From: Microcoleus sp. FACHB-672
GTDB taxonomy: Bacteria > Cyanobacteriota > Cyanobacteriia > Cyanobacteriales > Oscillatoriaceae
Length of the DNA: 64,000 nt
Direction of reading: 5' to 3'
Assembly: GCF_014695725.1 (NCBI RefSeq)
Contig: NZ_JACJOU010000017.1
Location: 1-64,000, forward strand
In this document: positions 18,841-29,101 of the stretch, one piece after another
Position numbering within the stretch: position 1 is the first letter of the stretch
Layout: every line of letters begins with the position of its first letter
Notes under the pieces: generated by a model
Told to the model about the DNA's origin: nothing
Databases searched by the model: none
What the model saw: only the letters and a program-made list of their open reading frames with translations
Translations under genes and position numbers: made by a program

Positions 18841-19207
18841 AATTTAAGACAGACCACGGCTGCTCATCATTTGCTTTGTCTCGCCCTTTTGTGTGAACTA
18901 AGTGTAAATATTCCTTACATTTCCCTGAGTTAAAATTTTGATCTGCATGACTCATGTTTCTCGTGTCCTAGACTAGATTCCAAAGGCAAGTCTGCTATGT
19001 TAATTCCCCTTCCTTCTGGATAGCTGCATCACAGCGGTCGAGTTGAACAGTCGGTTGACGGCGCTCAGCTCAGGATTGGCACCTAGGGATGCTAGCTTGT
19101 GAGATGGCGTTGTCCTCGTCAACTGAGTTTAATGAGATGAACTAAATCGTCAGGGGAAAATTTAGTCAAAAGTCGGTCATACATTTATATTCAAGAGGAC
19201 AATCGGC
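18841..19207. other. Leader region of hmpF
   Basis: About 370 bases before the hmpF start with no coding pattern. It includes a long-range dyad of GTTGACG (near 19053) and CGTCAAC (near 19117), suggesting a structured 5' untranslated region. AGAGGA just before the GTG at 19208 serves as ribosome site. Confidence 0.4.
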
Positions 19208-20962
19208 GTGCTGTATCTAGCAGAAGTACAAATACAGAAGGCGTTAATGGGCAGTAAGGCACAACTCAAACTGCTGGCTTGTCAGCGGGGTGAGCAAAGT
19301 TGGAATGCGGTGCCGAGTGAGGACGTTATTCCATTTGACGATGTGAGTAAATTTAACGCCGGCGCGTTGGTACTGGTGGAACTGAATACCAACAAACAGA
19401 TGCAGCGCCCGCCTCAAGAAGCGTCTCGTCAGTTAGTCAGCATTTTGCAAAACTTCTCCCGCTTGCAAGACAAATTCAAAACGCAAGAAGAAGAAATTGA
19501 GCAGTGGAAGCAGTCTTTGACTTACCAAAGTCAGGAACTCAACCGGCGGGAAATGGAATTGCAAGCCCGTGAAGAAGAAATCGGGCAAATGCAGGGAGAG
19601 TTTGAGCGCTTAGAGGCACAGCGACAGGAAATCAGTGGGGCGCGGGAGGAAGCGAACCGACTGCAAGAGGAACTTGAGCGGAACCGGCAGGAACTAGAAG
19701 GTTCTTGGCAGCATTTGCGCGGGGAAATGCAGCGAGTACAGGAACAGGCGGCTTCTGGAAAGGCGATTGATGATGAACAAGCTCGCACGCTTCAGGAGTT
19801 GTTAGATCGGCTATCTGGGACAATTGCACCCACTGACTCGGTGCGACAACAGCTGAATTTGGCTTTTGAACGGGTGACAGCCCAGCAGTCCGTTTTAGAT
19901 TACCACCGGCAGCAGTTAGAGCAGCAACGGGGATCTGCTGAGCATCTGCAAGGTGAGGTGGATCGGGTGGCTCAAGATTGGCAAACCCGAACTCAAGACT
20001 GGCAGCAAGCCCACACCTCTCTGGATATGGTTCGTGCTGAGTTGAAGGTGCAGCAAAATACCTTAAAACTAAAGCAAGAGTATGCAGAGGCTTTGGCGCT
20101 GAAGCTACAAACTCAAGAGGAGTTGCACCAGCAAGTTTACCAGCTAGCAGATACTTCAGATAAGGTCAGTATTAGTAGCGAAAAGGTAGATGTTGAGGCG
20201 CTGGAGAGGATGCCGGTGGAGGAACTTCAGGGGCTTTTCCAGCAGCTTCAGCAGGATTTAGAAAAGGTGTTTCGCTTTGTTAATGATCAGGAAGAAGAGC
20301 TGGGAATGCAGCGTCAGGCGCTTGAAGAGGTGCAAGCCAAGCTGAATACGGCAAGCGAGTATGAGCGGATGAGTTTGCAGGAAGAATTGGCAGACGAGCA
20401 GGATCGCTACCAGATGCTCAATGAAACGCTGGTTGGGCAGCGCCGCAATCTTAGGGAAAGAGAAGAGATTTTAGCGCAGCACCAAGCCGTACTGTGGCGG
20501 CGTCTTGGGAAGTCAGCCAATCAAGGATCAGATAATAAGCTGGAGCTAGGGCCAATTTTAGCGAGCGTGGAGATCCAGCGGCAACAGATGGGTGAGGAGC
20601 TGCAAAAGCTGGAAAGGGAAATTGAGCAGATGCGATTGAGCATTCAGCAGGCGGAGGGGATGATTCATCAGCAAGCCGGTGAGCAGGAGACAAAGCACAA
20701 TGAGCTGAAGCAGCTGGAGCAGTATTTGCAAGAGCAGCGGGCGGCGGTGGCTGAACTTTGGGGTAAGGTTAATCTTTATCAAGAGATGTTGCAGCCGCTT
20801 CAAGACCGGCTCAATGAGTTGCGTCAGAATTTAGAGGAAGCTGCCGGTGTTCTGAATCAGGTTCAGGAAACCGGAGATCACCAATTGCAAGCGATCGCGC
20901 AAATGAGACAGGTGTTTATGAGTCTGATGAGTGATTCTTCGCCTCAGTTTGCGGTGTCTTGA
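19208..20962 (+). CDS. hmpF: Pilus motility taxis protein HmpF
   Basis: 584 residues, nearly all coiled coil after a short globular N terminus (MLYLAEVQIQ, AQLKLLACQRGEQSWNAVP, ALVLVELN). The segment RQLVSILQNFSRLQDKF and the following KTQEEEIEQWKQSLTYQSQ are the recognisable HmpF core. HmpF proteins are required for type IV pilus-driven movement of filaments and localise with the Hmp array at cell junctions, so its place next to the CheA/MCP cluster fits. The start is GTG at 19208 with an AGAGGA ribosome site. It is transcribed away from the cluster, convergent with tilS. Confidence 0.88.
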   Translation: MLYLAEVQIQKALMGSKAQLKLLACQRGEQSWNAVPSEDVIPFDDVSKFNAGALVLVELNTNKQMQRPPQEASRQLVSILQNFSRLQDKFKTQEEEIEQWKQSLTYQSQELNRREMELQAREEEIGQMQGEFERLEAQRQEISGAREEANRLQEELERNRQELEGSWQHLRGEMQRVQEQAASGKAIDDEQARTLQELLDRLSGTIAPTDSVRQQLNLAFERVTAQQSVLDYHRQQLEQQRGSAEHLQGEVDRVAQDWQTRTQDWQQAHTSLDMVRAELKVQQNTLKLKQEYAEALALKLQTQEELHQQVYQLADTSDKVSISSEKVDVEALERMPVEELQGLFQQLQQDLEKVFRFVNDQEEELGMQRQALEEVQAKLNTASEYERMSLQEELADEQDRYQMLNETLVGQRRNLREREEILAQHQAVLWRRLGKSANQGSDNKLELGPILASVEIQRQQMGEELQKLEREIEQMRLSIQQAEGMIHQQAGEQETKHNELKQLEQYLQEQRAAVAELWGKVNLYQEMLQPLQDRLNELRQNLEEAAGVLNQVQETGDHQLQAIAQMRQVFMSLMSDSSPQFAVS

Positions 20963-21062
20963 TTGGGTATGGAAAATTTAATCTCTAAAATCGCGTTAGC
21001 CCGATTCTATTGCCGGCAATTTGTCAAAGTTGCGCCGGCACTTTTTGTTTTGCCCTAGATGA

Positions 21063-21079
21063 TGTGAGTTTAACTCACA
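21063..21079. terminator. Small hairpin between hmpF and tilS
   Basis: TGTGAGT and ACTCACA pair perfectly around a TTA loop, in the gap between two convergent genes. There is no strong T-tract, so termination is only inferred. Confidence 0.4.
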
Positions 21080-21161
21080 CAAATTTGGATTAAATTATTA
21101 GAAGTCTTGTTTGCCCAAGCTGGGTAATTTGGGTTTTGGGGAATTTCTTAGTCGGAGCCGG

Positions 21162-22160
21162 TTAAATCGGTTTTTCAAATACGCAAATCAAGTCACCGGC
21201 AACTTCTGCAAATGCGCCGCCGGGAAACGGATCAGTGCGAGTTCGGCTAGGGGCTGAAATTAAGTTTGTCAGCTTTTCTATATGTTCAAAGCTAGGGGCA
21301 CCGGCGAGGACTTGTTCCAGCAGCCGGCGCATGACACGACGCTGAATAGCTAAGGGGTGGGAGCGCAAAATGTGGCGATTGAGTGCAATTTTTATATAGA
21401 CTTCTTGATAAGTTTGTGAAATAGATTCTTGTAATACTTTCCCAGCAACTTCTTCTAAATACTCAACATCAGATCGCAACAGTTCAGCAGTTTGGGCGAG
21501 GGCTTGCTCGACTTTCGGGTTAAAGTGGGTTTGCAGGTAAGGCAGCAATTCATTGCGGATGCGGTTACGGGCGTAGTGCCGGTCTTGGTTGGTGGAATCT
21601 TCCCAAATTTCTAAGCCGGCCTCTTGACAAAATAAACCTGTTTGTATACGAGTAACTTCTAACAAGGGGCGCACCAATTGTACACCGGCATCTAAAGGGC
21701 GTTTCCAGGTTAAAGCTTGCAGTCCATCAGCACCGGCACCGCGAATTAAGTTGTAAAGAAGCGTTTCTGCGCGATCACTGGCGGTGTGGCCGGTGAGGAT
21801 ATATTGATATTGATTTTGTATAGCAATGATAGACAAAACTTGGTATCGCCAGTGCCGCGCTGCTGCTTCACTTTTCGGGATCTCTTCTGCGACTTGTCGG
21901 TGAAATGGCAGTTGCCAAGTTGCGGCTAGCTGTTGGACATAATCTGCATTGGCTTCTGAGTCGGGACGCCAGCGGTGATCGCAGTGGGCGATTCCTAATT
22001 GCCACCCCCATTTGGGCTGTAAGTCTAGGAGTAATTGAGCTAAGCAAAGGGAATCTTGTCCGCCGGAGACTGCGATGAGGAGTCGTTGATTGGGGGGTAA
22101 TAGCTGCCGGTGTCTGAGTAGCCGGTGAATTTGGGCGTGGAGGGGTGTCCAGTTTGGCAT
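21162..22160 (-). CDS. tilS: tRNA(Ile)-lysidine synthase TilS
   Basis: 332 residues. The N-terminal PP-loop is clear (LIAVSGGQDSLCLAQLL; SGGxDS ATP-pyrophosphatase signature), followed by AHCDHRWR, TGHTASDRAETLLYNLIRG and NRIRNELLPYL, all TilS landmarks. The enzyme converts C34 of the tRNA-Ile CAU anticodon to lysidine using ATP and lysine. The C-terminal lysidine-synthetase domain is short, as is usual in cyanobacterial forms. ATG at 22160 fits the family start. Confidence 0.95.
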   Translation of the reverse strand: MPNWTPLHAQIHRLLRHRQLLPPNQRLLIAVSGGQDSLCLAQLLLDLQPKWGWQLGIAHCDHRWRPDSEANADYVQQLAATWQLPFHRQVAEEIPKSEAAARHWRYQVLSIIAIQNQYQYILTGHTASDRAETLLYNLIRGAGADGLQALTWKRPLDAGVQLVRPLLEVTRIQTGLFCQEAGLEIWEDSTNQDRHYARNRIRNELLPYLQTHFNPKVEQALAQTAELLRSDVEYLEEVAGKVLQESISQTYQEVYIKIALNRHILRSHPLAIQRRVMRRLLEQVLAGAPSFEHIEKLTNLISAPSRTRTDPFPGGAFAEVAGDLICVFEKPI

Positions 22161-22469
22161 TCAGGTGATTGGGAATTTTTTTAACCGCAGATAAACGCAG
22201 ATGGGGTTGGTGGATAGATGCGTTTGATAATAGGCTTTTAAGATGTTTGCAAGAATTCTGCTGTGGCTTAATTTAGCTAAATTTAGATTAGCAAACGCAT
22301 TTTTTATAAAGTACCTTTTTTCATTAAGGTTTAGGATTTTAAGTTTCCAAAAAATGTGATTGCTTAAGTTCAAGCTAAAATATACCACTTAAGAGAAAGG
22401 ACGCAGTTGTGCCGCGTCCCTAAGTCGATTTATTGGTAAATTAACTTGTTTGGTTAACCGGCAGATGGG

Positions 22470-23525
22470 TTAGAAAAACCAGCCGTATGAGTGTAAGCCT
22501 TTGCCTAACAAATTGACACCGAGATAGCAAACCCAAACAACGACAAAGCCGGTGGCGGCTAAAAGTGCCGGCTTGCGTCCTTGCCAGCCTTTGGTAATTC
22601 GGGCGTGAAGATAAGCGGCAAATACTAGCCAAGTAATTAACGCCCAGGTTTCTTTCGGGTCCCAACTCCAGTAGGAACCCCAAGCTTCATTTGCCCAGAC
22701 AGCGCCGGCAATAATTCCAATTGTTAGCAGGGGAAATCCTAACCCGATAATCCGATAGCTGATGTTATCGAGAATTTCTGCAAGGCTGAGACGTTGGGGC
22801 GAAAGCGGTTCAGAATTGGGAAGGTTGGAGGTTGAATTTTGAACCGGCAGGGTTTGCACCATCTCCAAAACCGCTGTTTTCCCGTTGCCATTACTATCAG
22901 CAAAACCGGCAACCGGCATCGGTTCAACCGGCTGAGGTGCAATTTCCTCACCGGCTTTTCGTAAGCGATATTGATTATTGCGGAAGCCGCCGGTGCCCAC
23001 GGAACTGCCTCGCAGCTCAATATTTTGTCCGCCGGTGACAACTAAGAAAGCGATCGCCAGCAGTGAACCCACCATCAGCGCGGAATAACTGAGCATCATG
23101 ACGCTGACGTGCATCATCAGCCAGTTTGATTTGAGTGCCGGTACGAGCGGTTCTGCTGACTGCATTCCTGAGGGCAAGGTAATAGCAGCAAACGCGGTGA
23201 TCGCCATCGCCACCGGCGCTGTCACCACACCCACCAGCCGGCTGCGGCTCATATTTTCAGCAATCAGATGGATGGTGGTCATTCCCCATGCTAAGAAAAA
23301 CAGGGACTCATACAGATTGCTTAAGGGGAAGTAGCCCGCTTCTATCCAGCGTGCTCCCAGCAAAGCGGCAATGCAGAGGTTTGCGCTTGCCATCCCAGCA
23401 GTTCCCAGCGCCGACAGATAAGGAATTCCCGGAAACGCTGCCCCTCCCCAATAAATCAGCATCGTAGCGAATAAAACGGCAAACGAGATATTATCCAACC
23501 CGTTTTGCAGTGCGACTAAATCCAT
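22470..23525 (-). CDS. ccsA: System II cytochrome c biogenesis protein CcsA/CcsB-type
   Basis: 351 residues and multi-spanning. The tryptophan-rich haem-handling motif [13 protein letters not shown] lies near residue 285, followed by a conserved AAYLHAR and a C-terminal HSYGWFF. Conserved histidines in transmembrane segments (LIAENMS region, [15 protein letters not shown]) fit haem ligation. A variable loop of about 90 residues (around 175-260) separates the halves. It acts in the thylakoid/plasma membrane in haem delivery to apocytochromes c together with Ccs1. No ccs1 gene is in the window. Confidence 0.93.
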   Translation of the reverse strand: MDLVALQNGLDNISFAVLFATMLIYWGGAAFPGIPYLSALGTAGMASANLCIAALLGARWIEAGYFPLSNLYESLFFLAWGMTTIHLIAENMSRSRLVGVVTAPVAMAITAFAAITLPSGMQSAEPLVPALKSNWLMMHVSVMMLSYSALMVGSLLAIAFLVVTGGQNIELRGSSVGTGGFRNNQYRLRKAGEEIAPQPVEPMPVAGFADSNGNGKTAVLEMVQTLPVQNSTSNLPNSEPLSPQRLSLAEILDNISYRIIGLGFPLLTIGIIAGAVWANEAWGSYWSWDPKETWALITWLVFAAYLHARITKGWQGRKPALLAATGFVVVWVCYLGVNLLGKGLHSYGWFF

Positions 23526-23831
23526 GCAGTGTTCTCCCCAGCAATATTGTTCAAAACTCCCCTACGCGGTGGCAAAGCTGATTCATTCTTGTAACGTGCT
23601 AGTCCAATAGTCCGGCAGCAGTTTGACCCCCCGGTGAGTTTCACGATAATGAAACAGCCCTGCTACGCAACCAAGCGTGAGTAAGCGCTCCCGTTCTATC
23701 CTATCGAGTCTTGAGGCTCCAATGTTAAGCCGAGCAAAGGTTACTGGTGGTTGTTGTAGAAAAATTTGGCCGGTAAATGGTTCATTTATCCCTAAAAAGC
23801 TCCAATATCCCTGCTTTCACAGCATTCTCTG
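23526..23831. other. Gap between serpin and ccsA
   Basis: About 300 bases, without a gene or an obvious terminator. The ccsA promoter should be in it; none could be assigned. Confidence 0.4.
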
Positions 23832-25241
23832 TTAATAATTTACTAAGGCTGGGTTAACCACGCGACCAAGAAATAAAACGCTGCCAGACTCTGCATCCCG
23901 AATTAGAAAGATAAATGGGTGATCGGCTTTAAAAGCATTTCCGCTGCCCCTTGTTGCCGCAGTAATGGCTGTCGCCGCATCTGCTTCAGTGCCGGCCTCA
24001 TTCACGTCTGCAAACGTCTTGTGAATGACATTTGAGATAAACAGGTCTTTCTGTCCGTTCATGCCGGAGAAGTCGGAATTAGGGGAGAAGGCAAGCGGCA
24101 TCCCCATTTGTGATAGTGCATCTTTCAGCTCAAACGCTGAACTTAGCTGGAACTTGGGTAGCCAGACGGAAATTGGAACCTCGCTCGATAGAGACGATAG
24201 CCATTTTGTCAAGTTTTCTGGAGTTAATTTCGTCTCCAACTCAAGCAGCCCATCGACTTGTTGCGGTAAAAGAATGACTAGAGATAGCCGGTTATCCACA
24301 AAGGGAAGTTCCAGCACTTGCAAACCTTCAATTTCTGCGTAGCCAAAGATTTGGCCGCCCTGATGCATCATCGGCACCGGCACTGGCTGCCCATCAAGAG
24401 TGGTAAACGGCTCGTTTTTGGTTTTACTAGGGTCAAATGGGCTAAGCCAAGCAGCTTTAAAGTAGATAGCGTTGGTCAGTACCAAGCGTGTATCTGAGGA
24501 GAGGACGCCAGGAGGAATGAGATCCTTAATCTTTTCGTGGGTTTTTTGCGCGATCCATTGGTTGATCTGAGTTCGGGCTGCCTCTGGCGCAGCCGTGAAG
24601 TCTAATTTTTCTAAAGTTGCGTTGTAAAAATTACGGGTAATTTCCAGAAATGCTTCTAAAAAGTTATACCCTTTTTGGCCCCAAAGCCGGTTAGCAATGT
24701 CTAGCTGATAATTCTGCCGGCTGTCAGCCTCTATATTGGCCCTGAGTGCTGCAAAAGCTGGATGCAGACGTTCGGGCGGGAGGTTAAAGTGCAGTGCTTG
24801 GCCCATTTCGGCGGCTGTCTGGCCCCTCGCACCGGCATAGGTCATGGCCAACCCGGTTGAGAGGCTATAAGGTGAGAAAAACACGTTTCCTTCCTTCCCC
24901 CCATTTTGCCTAGAAACCTCTTGGCGCAGATGCTTATAGAGGTCAAGCGCAAAGCCGGTGTTGCTGTTCACCACAGTGCTGGTTTCTGGGGGAAGTGTAG
25001 CGAGGAAGCCGGTGTTAACAGCGTCTTCGCACCGGCTGGGTTGAATATCAACTGAGAAAGCCAAAGCAGAAGTTAAAGATAAAAGGTAAAAAGGTAAAAG
25101 CAAAAATTTGATTTTGCCGGGTAACTTTTGTTGTTGTTTTTTGGCTAAATTGAGCTTGAAGCCGGCTATCAGCCATTTCGTTTCATTCTTCCACTTTGCC
25201 TGCGCCGCCGCCTTATTTCTAGCGCCTAAATGTTGCTTCAT
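23832..25241 (-). CDS. Serpin-family protease inhibitor, secreted
   Basis: 469 residues. A basic N terminus followed by FLLLPFYLLSLTSALAFS looks like a signal peptide or anchor. The serpin fold follows (NVFFSPYSLSTGLAMTYAGARG, LVLTNAIYFKAAWLSPFD, LPQQVDGLLELE). The reactive-centre loop has an inhibitory-type hinge: counting from the P17 glutamate of EAGTEADAATAI, and independently back from the DHPF motif, P1 is Arg431 and P1' is Gly432. A P1 arginine predicts trypsin-like targets. P11 is Asp where small residues are usual. The start could be a later codon nearer the hydrophobic segment. It lies 97 bases after the ABC permease gene. Confidence 0.92.
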   Translation of the reverse strand: MKQHLGARNKAAAQAKWKNETKWLIAGFKLNLAKKQQQKLPGKIKFLLLPFYLLSLTSALAFSVDIQPSRCEDAVNTGFLATLPPETSTVVNSNTGFALDLYKHLRQEVSRQNGGKEGNVFFSPYSLSTGLAMTYAGARGQTAAEMGQALHFNLPPERLHPAFAALRANIEADSRQNYQLDIANRLWGQKGYNFLEAFLEITRNFYNATLEKLDFTAAPEAARTQINQWIAQKTHEKIKDLIPPGVLSSDTRLVLTNAIYFKAAWLSPFDPSKTKNEPFTTLDGQPVPVPMMHQGGQIFGYAEIEGLQVLELPFVDNRLSLVILLPQQVDGLLELETKLTPENLTKWLSSLSSEVPISVWLPKFQLSSAFELKDALSQMGMPLAFSPNSDFSGMNGQKDLFISNVIHKTFADVNEAGTEADAATAITAATRGSGNAFKADHPFIFLIRDAESGSVLFLGRVVNPALVNY

Positions 25242-25338
25242 TTCCTATATTTTCAACCTACGACCTTAAAACCCAAGCCGCTAAATTTACCTTCTATTAA
25301 TTGCGCTAAAACCACACAATTAATTACTCTCCTCTCCC

Positions 25339-26244
25339 CTATTCCCTCGCCCCTTCCTCCCCCCAAACTCGCAGTTGCAGATAGACTAGCACCAGCGTTA
25401 CTGCTAGCAATACGGTGGCGGCAGCAGCGGCATACCCAAAATCAAAAAGGGTAAAGGCTTCTTCGTAAATGTAGTAAACCAACAGATTGGTGGAGTTCAA
25501 AGGGCCTCCGCCGGTGATCACGTAAACTTGCTCAAAGCTTCGTAGGGTGAAAATAGCTGTGGTAACGGTGGCAAAGACAAGAGTAGGCCGCAATCCGGGC
25601 AGGGTAATATACCAAAATTGCTGCCAAGGGCCGGCACCGTCAAGTTCAGCTGCTTCATAACGTTGGAGGGGAATCGCTTGCAACCCTGCTAAAAACACCA
25701 CCAAGTTGAATCCTAGCTGCTTCCAAATACTTAATAAAATTAACACCGGCATTGCCCATATTGTACTGCTTAACCAAGGCACTGGCGTGATGCCAAGAGA
25801 ATTCAAAAAAGCGTTAACCGGCCCTTCACTTTGAAATAACCACCGCCACCCTAAACCAACTGCAACGAGAGAGGTGATAGAGGGGATGAAATAAGCGGCG
25901 CGAAGGAAGCCCCGCAAGGCAAATGAACGGTTTAGTAGTACAGCGAGTGCTAAGGGGATAACGAGGCTGGGGATTACAGTAGCGACGGTGAAATAGAGGG
26001 TATTAAACAGAACTTGCCAGAAGTCGGGACTGAGGAGTAAACGCCAGTAGTTGCGGAACCCAGCCCAGCGGATGCCTGCTTGGGTGAAGCTGCCGGTGGT
26101 GAAGCTGAGGTAAAACAGATAGGCGATAGGCCAAATGACGAAGACGCCTAGGAGGATGAGGGCGGGGGCTAAGAATATCCAGGCTGCCGTCGCATCATTA
26201 TCAAGTAAGTGCCGGTGGGGGGTTTGGGAAGATTTTGGGGCCAT
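25339..26244 (-). CDS. Sugar-type (MalF-like) ABC transporter permease
   Basis: About 301 residues from the ATG at 26242-26244; the longer frame to 26346 adds 34 residues unlike the family. Six membrane segments are visible (TAAWIFLAPALILLGVFVIW first), and the EAA loop that contacts the ATPase reads EAAELDGAGPWQQFWYITLPG. The family is MalF/UgpA-type CUT1 permeases. No partner permease, binding protein or ATPase is adjacent, so it probably works with components encoded elsewhere. It is upstream of the serpin gene and in the same orientation. Confidence 0.88.
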   Translation of the reverse strand: MAPKSSQTPHRHLLDNDATAAWIFLAPALILLGVFVIWPIAYLFYLSFTTGSFTQAGIRWAGFRNYWRLLLSPDFWQVLFNTLYFTVATVIPSLVIPLALAVLLNRSFALRGFLRAAYFIPSITSLVAVGLGWRWLFQSEGPVNAFLNSLGITPVPWLSSTIWAMPVLILLSIWKQLGFNLVVFLAGLQAIPLQRYEAAELDGAGPWQQFWYITLPGLRPTLVFATVTTAIFTLRSFEQVYVITGGGPLNSTNLLVYYIYEEAFTLFDFGYAAAAATVLLAVTLVLVYLQLRVWGEEGARE

Positions 26245-26461
26245 CTGGGTTGCGGAGAAAGGTCGCTGTAGGGCTATTTTACTGCCGGTGCCGGTGGCGA
26301 ATGTGATGTTTGTGCCCCAAAGGTGGCATACCTTGAAAAATGGCACAGCTTGGCCAACTCGGCTTTCAATATTTTTTTCTTTAACCCTTGACTCTCCAGT
26401 TTACTGGAAGCTTCACAATGAATCTAGTGAAACACAGCAGTGAATTTTTGGAGTTAAGCGA

Positions 26462-26656
26462 ATGACACTACAACTAAAAGTCCCCAAAATGGCTTGTTCT
26501 GCTTGTGTGAAAACCATCATCAAAGCAGTCACAGCAATTGACCCGGCTGCAAAAATCGATGCAGACACCAAAACCAAGCAAGTCAACATTGAAACGCAAC
26601 AATCTGAGGCGGCAGTTAAAAAAGTAATTGCTGCTGCCGGCTATCCAGTTGCTTAG
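26462..26656 (+). CDS. Small HMA-domain metallochaperone (copper chaperone-like)
   Basis: 64 residues forming one heavy-metal-associated domain: MTLQLKVPKMACSACVK with the metal-binding pair Cys12 and Cys15, then a beta-alpha-beta pattern ending AAAGYPVA. It lacks the usual Gly-Met before the first cysteine (here KMACSAC). It lies 166 bases ahead of the P1B ATPase and is likely to hand copper(I) to it, as Atx1 does for CtaA/PacS. Confidence 0.88.
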   Translation: MTLQLKVPKMACSACVKTIIKAVTAIDPAAKIDADTKTKQVNIETQQSEAAVKKVIAAAGYPVA

Positions 26657-26822
26657 AAAATTCAAGAGCAACATCTTGATTCAATCTTTGACAAAAATCC
26701 CCGACCTTTCACTCATTTGTCTGGGAAGAAACCACAAAAAAAGTCATCTTTTTTCAATTGTGGGATGTTTTTTGCAGCGGCAGTGGGCGTCCTGTTTCTA
26801 CTAACTAACCCTTGACAAAATT

Positions 26823-29084
26823 ATGGATACGATAACCCTCAAATTACGTGGCATGAGCTGTGCCTCTTGCGCTTCTGCAGTTGAAGAGGCCATTAAATCT
26901 GTTCCGGGCGTGGTTGAATGTCAGGTTAATTTTGCGATGGAACAGACAACGATTCAATATGATTCAAAGCAAACCGGCTTAGAGGAAATTCAGCAAGCTG
27001 TTGATGATGCTGGATACAGTGTGCTGCCGGTTCAAGAACAGGAAATGGTGACGGGAGAAGATGATGCTGAAAAAGCTTCTCGTTTGGCAGAATCACAAGA
27101 TTTACAGCGCAAAATTTTAGTCGGAGGGGTGATTAGCATTGTGCTGGTAGTGGGTTCGCTGCCGGCAATGTTAGGGTTAAGTTTGCCCTTAATCCCTGCG
27201 TGGCTGCATAATCCTTGGTTACAACTATTGTTAACCTTGCCAGTGCAATTTTGGTGCGGGAAATCGTTTTATGTCAATGCTTGGAAAGCATTAAAACGTC
27301 ACACAGCAACAATGGATACTTTGGTTGCGCTGGGAACAAGTGCGGCGTTTTTTTACTCAGTGTTTGCCACAATTTTTCCAAGATTCTTTACATCTCAGGG
27401 ATTAATGCCTGATGTGTACTATGAACCGGCAGCCGTGATTATTACCTTAATTTTGCTAGGCCGGCATCTGGAAAATCGCGCTAGAGGTCAAACTTCTGAT
27501 GCAATTCGTCAATTGATTGGGTTACAAGCAAAAACAGCTCGTTTAATTCGAGATAATCAAGAATTTGATGTTCCCATTGAAGAAGTCAAAATTGGGGATG
27601 TTGTTCTGGTACGTCCCGGTGAAAAAATTCCGGTAGATGGGGAGATTATTGAAGGATCTTCCACAATTGATGAAGCGATGGTGACGGGAGAAAGTGTGCC
27701 GGTTAAAAAGCAGCCTTCAGATGAAGTCATTGGATCTACGATTAACAAAACCGGCAGCTTTAAGTTTCGCGCCACACGTGTTGGAAAAGATACTGTTTTG
27801 GCTCAAGTTGTTAAATTGGTGCAACAAGCACAAGGTTCTAAAGCGCCAATTCAACGATTAGCGGATCAAGTTACGCGATGGTTTGTGCCGGCAGTCATTG
27901 CAATCGCCATCGCAACGTTTATTATCTGGTTTAATGTCATGGGTAATTTAACATTAGCCACCATCGCTACGGTGGGGGTGTTAATTATTGCTTGTCCCTG
28001 CGCTTTAGGTTTAGCAACACCCACATCTGTGATGGTAGGAACCGGCAAAGGTGCAGAGAATGGCATTTTAATTAAAGATGCCGCAAGTTTAGAATTAGCG
28101 CATACCATCCAAACCATTGTATTAGATAAAACCGGAACGCTTACCCAAGGTAAACCAACAGTTACCGATTTTGTCACGGTTAGTGGAACTGCCAATCAAA
28201 ATGAGTTGAAAATCTTGCGCTTGGCTGCTTCTGTAGAGCGAAACTCAGAACATCCGATTGCTGAAGCAGTGGTTCGTTATGCCAAATCTCAGGAAGTTCA
28301 GTTAACCAGTGTAGAGAATTTTGAAGCAATTGCCGGCAGTGGGGTTCAGGGAATTGTATCAGGCCGATTTGTACAAATTGGCACTCAGCGATGGATGGAG
28401 GAGTTAGGAATTAAGACGAAATCTCTGGAACAACATCAGGTAATTTGGGAAGCTAGCGGGACAACAGTGATTTGGATTGCGGTGGATGAAGAAATTGAGG
28501 GAATAATGGCAATTGCCGACGCACTTAAACCCTCATCACCCGGCGTTGTGAGAGCGTTACAAAGGTTAGGTTTAGAAGTTGTAATGCTAACCGGAGATAA
28601 CCAACAAACAGCCGAAACGATTGCCGGTGAAGTGGGAATAAAGCGCGTGTTTGCACAGGTTAGACCTGATCAAAAAGCAGCTCAAATACAGGCAATTCAA
28701 AGAGAAGGAAAAATTGTGGCAATGGTGGGAGATGGGATTAATGATGCGCCGGCTTTAGCGCAAGCTGATGTGGGAATTGCGATTGGAACGGGAACAGATG
28801 TTGCAATTGCTGCCAGTGATATTACGCTCATTTCAGGAGATTTGCAAGGCATTGTAACCGCAATTGAACTTAGCCACGCCACGATTCAAAATATTCGCCA
28901 AAATCTGTTTTTCGCCTTTATATATAATGTGGCCGGTATTCCCATCGCAGCGGGGGTTTTATTCCCCGTGTTTGGGTGGTTACTCAATCCGATTATTGCA
29001 GGAGCGGCAATGGCGTTTAGTTCGGTATCTGTGATTACAAATGCTTTGCGCTTACGCAATTTTAAACCAAAGTTCAATTCGTAA
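26823..29084 (+). CDS. Copper-transporting P1B-type ATPase
   Basis: 753 residues. N-terminal HMA domain with GMSCASCAS (Cys13, Cys16), eight predicted membrane helices, the transmembrane CPC motif (Cys391-Pro-Cys393) specifying Cu(I)/Ag(I), the TGES-type actuator loop (VTGESVPV), the phosphorylation site Asp435 in DKTGTLTQG, the SEHPIAEAV nucleotide-binding motif with its HP dipeptide, and GDGINDAPALAQADVG. It is of CopA/CtaA/PacS type; direction and membrane (plasma or thylakoid) cannot be decided from sequence. It is followed after 17 bases by a cupredoxin-like gene, forming a copper set. Confidence 0.95.
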   Translation: MDTITLKLRGMSCASCASAVEEAIKSVPGVVECQVNFAMEQTTIQYDSKQTGLEEIQQAVDDAGYSVLPVQEQEMVTGEDDAEKASRLAESQDLQRKILVGGVISIVLVVGSLPAMLGLSLPLIPAWLHNPWLQLLLTLPVQFWCGKSFYVNAWKALKRHTATMDTLVALGTSAAFFYSVFATIFPRFFTSQGLMPDVYYEPAAVIITLILLGRHLENRARGQTSDAIRQLIGLQAKTARLIRDNQEFDVPIEEVKIGDVVLVRPGEKIPVDGEIIEGSSTIDEAMVTGESVPVKKQPSDEVIGSTINKTGSFKFRATRVGKDTVLAQVVKLVQQAQGSKAPIQRLADQVTRWFVPAVIAIAIATFIIWFNVMGNLTLATIATVGVLIIACPCALGLATPTSVMVGTGKGAENGILIKDAASLELAHTIQTIVLDKTGTLTQGKPTVTDFVTVSGTANQNELKILRLAASVERNSEHPIAEAVVRYAKSQEVQLTSVENFEAIAGSGVQGIVSGRFVQIGTQRWMEELGIKTKSLEQHQVIWEASGTTVIWIAVDEEIEGIMAIADALKPSSPGVVRALQRLGLEVVMLTGDNQQTAETIAGEVGIKRVFAQVRPDQKAAQIQAIQREGKIVAMVGDGINDAPALAQADVGIAIGTGTDVAIAASDITLISGDLQGIVTAIELSHATIQNIRQNLFFAFIYNVAGIPIAAGVLFPVFGWLLNPIIAGAAMAFSSVSVITNALRLRNFKPKFNS

Positions 29085-29101
29085 TAGCAGGAGTTTAGGA
29101 A

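Noticed and set aside
22161-22388. 75-codon minus-strand frame after ccsA, before tilS
   Set aside because: Part of it is a translated ACCGCAGATAAACGCAGAT-type dispersed cyanobacterial repeat near 22183; no family resemblance and no ribosome site.
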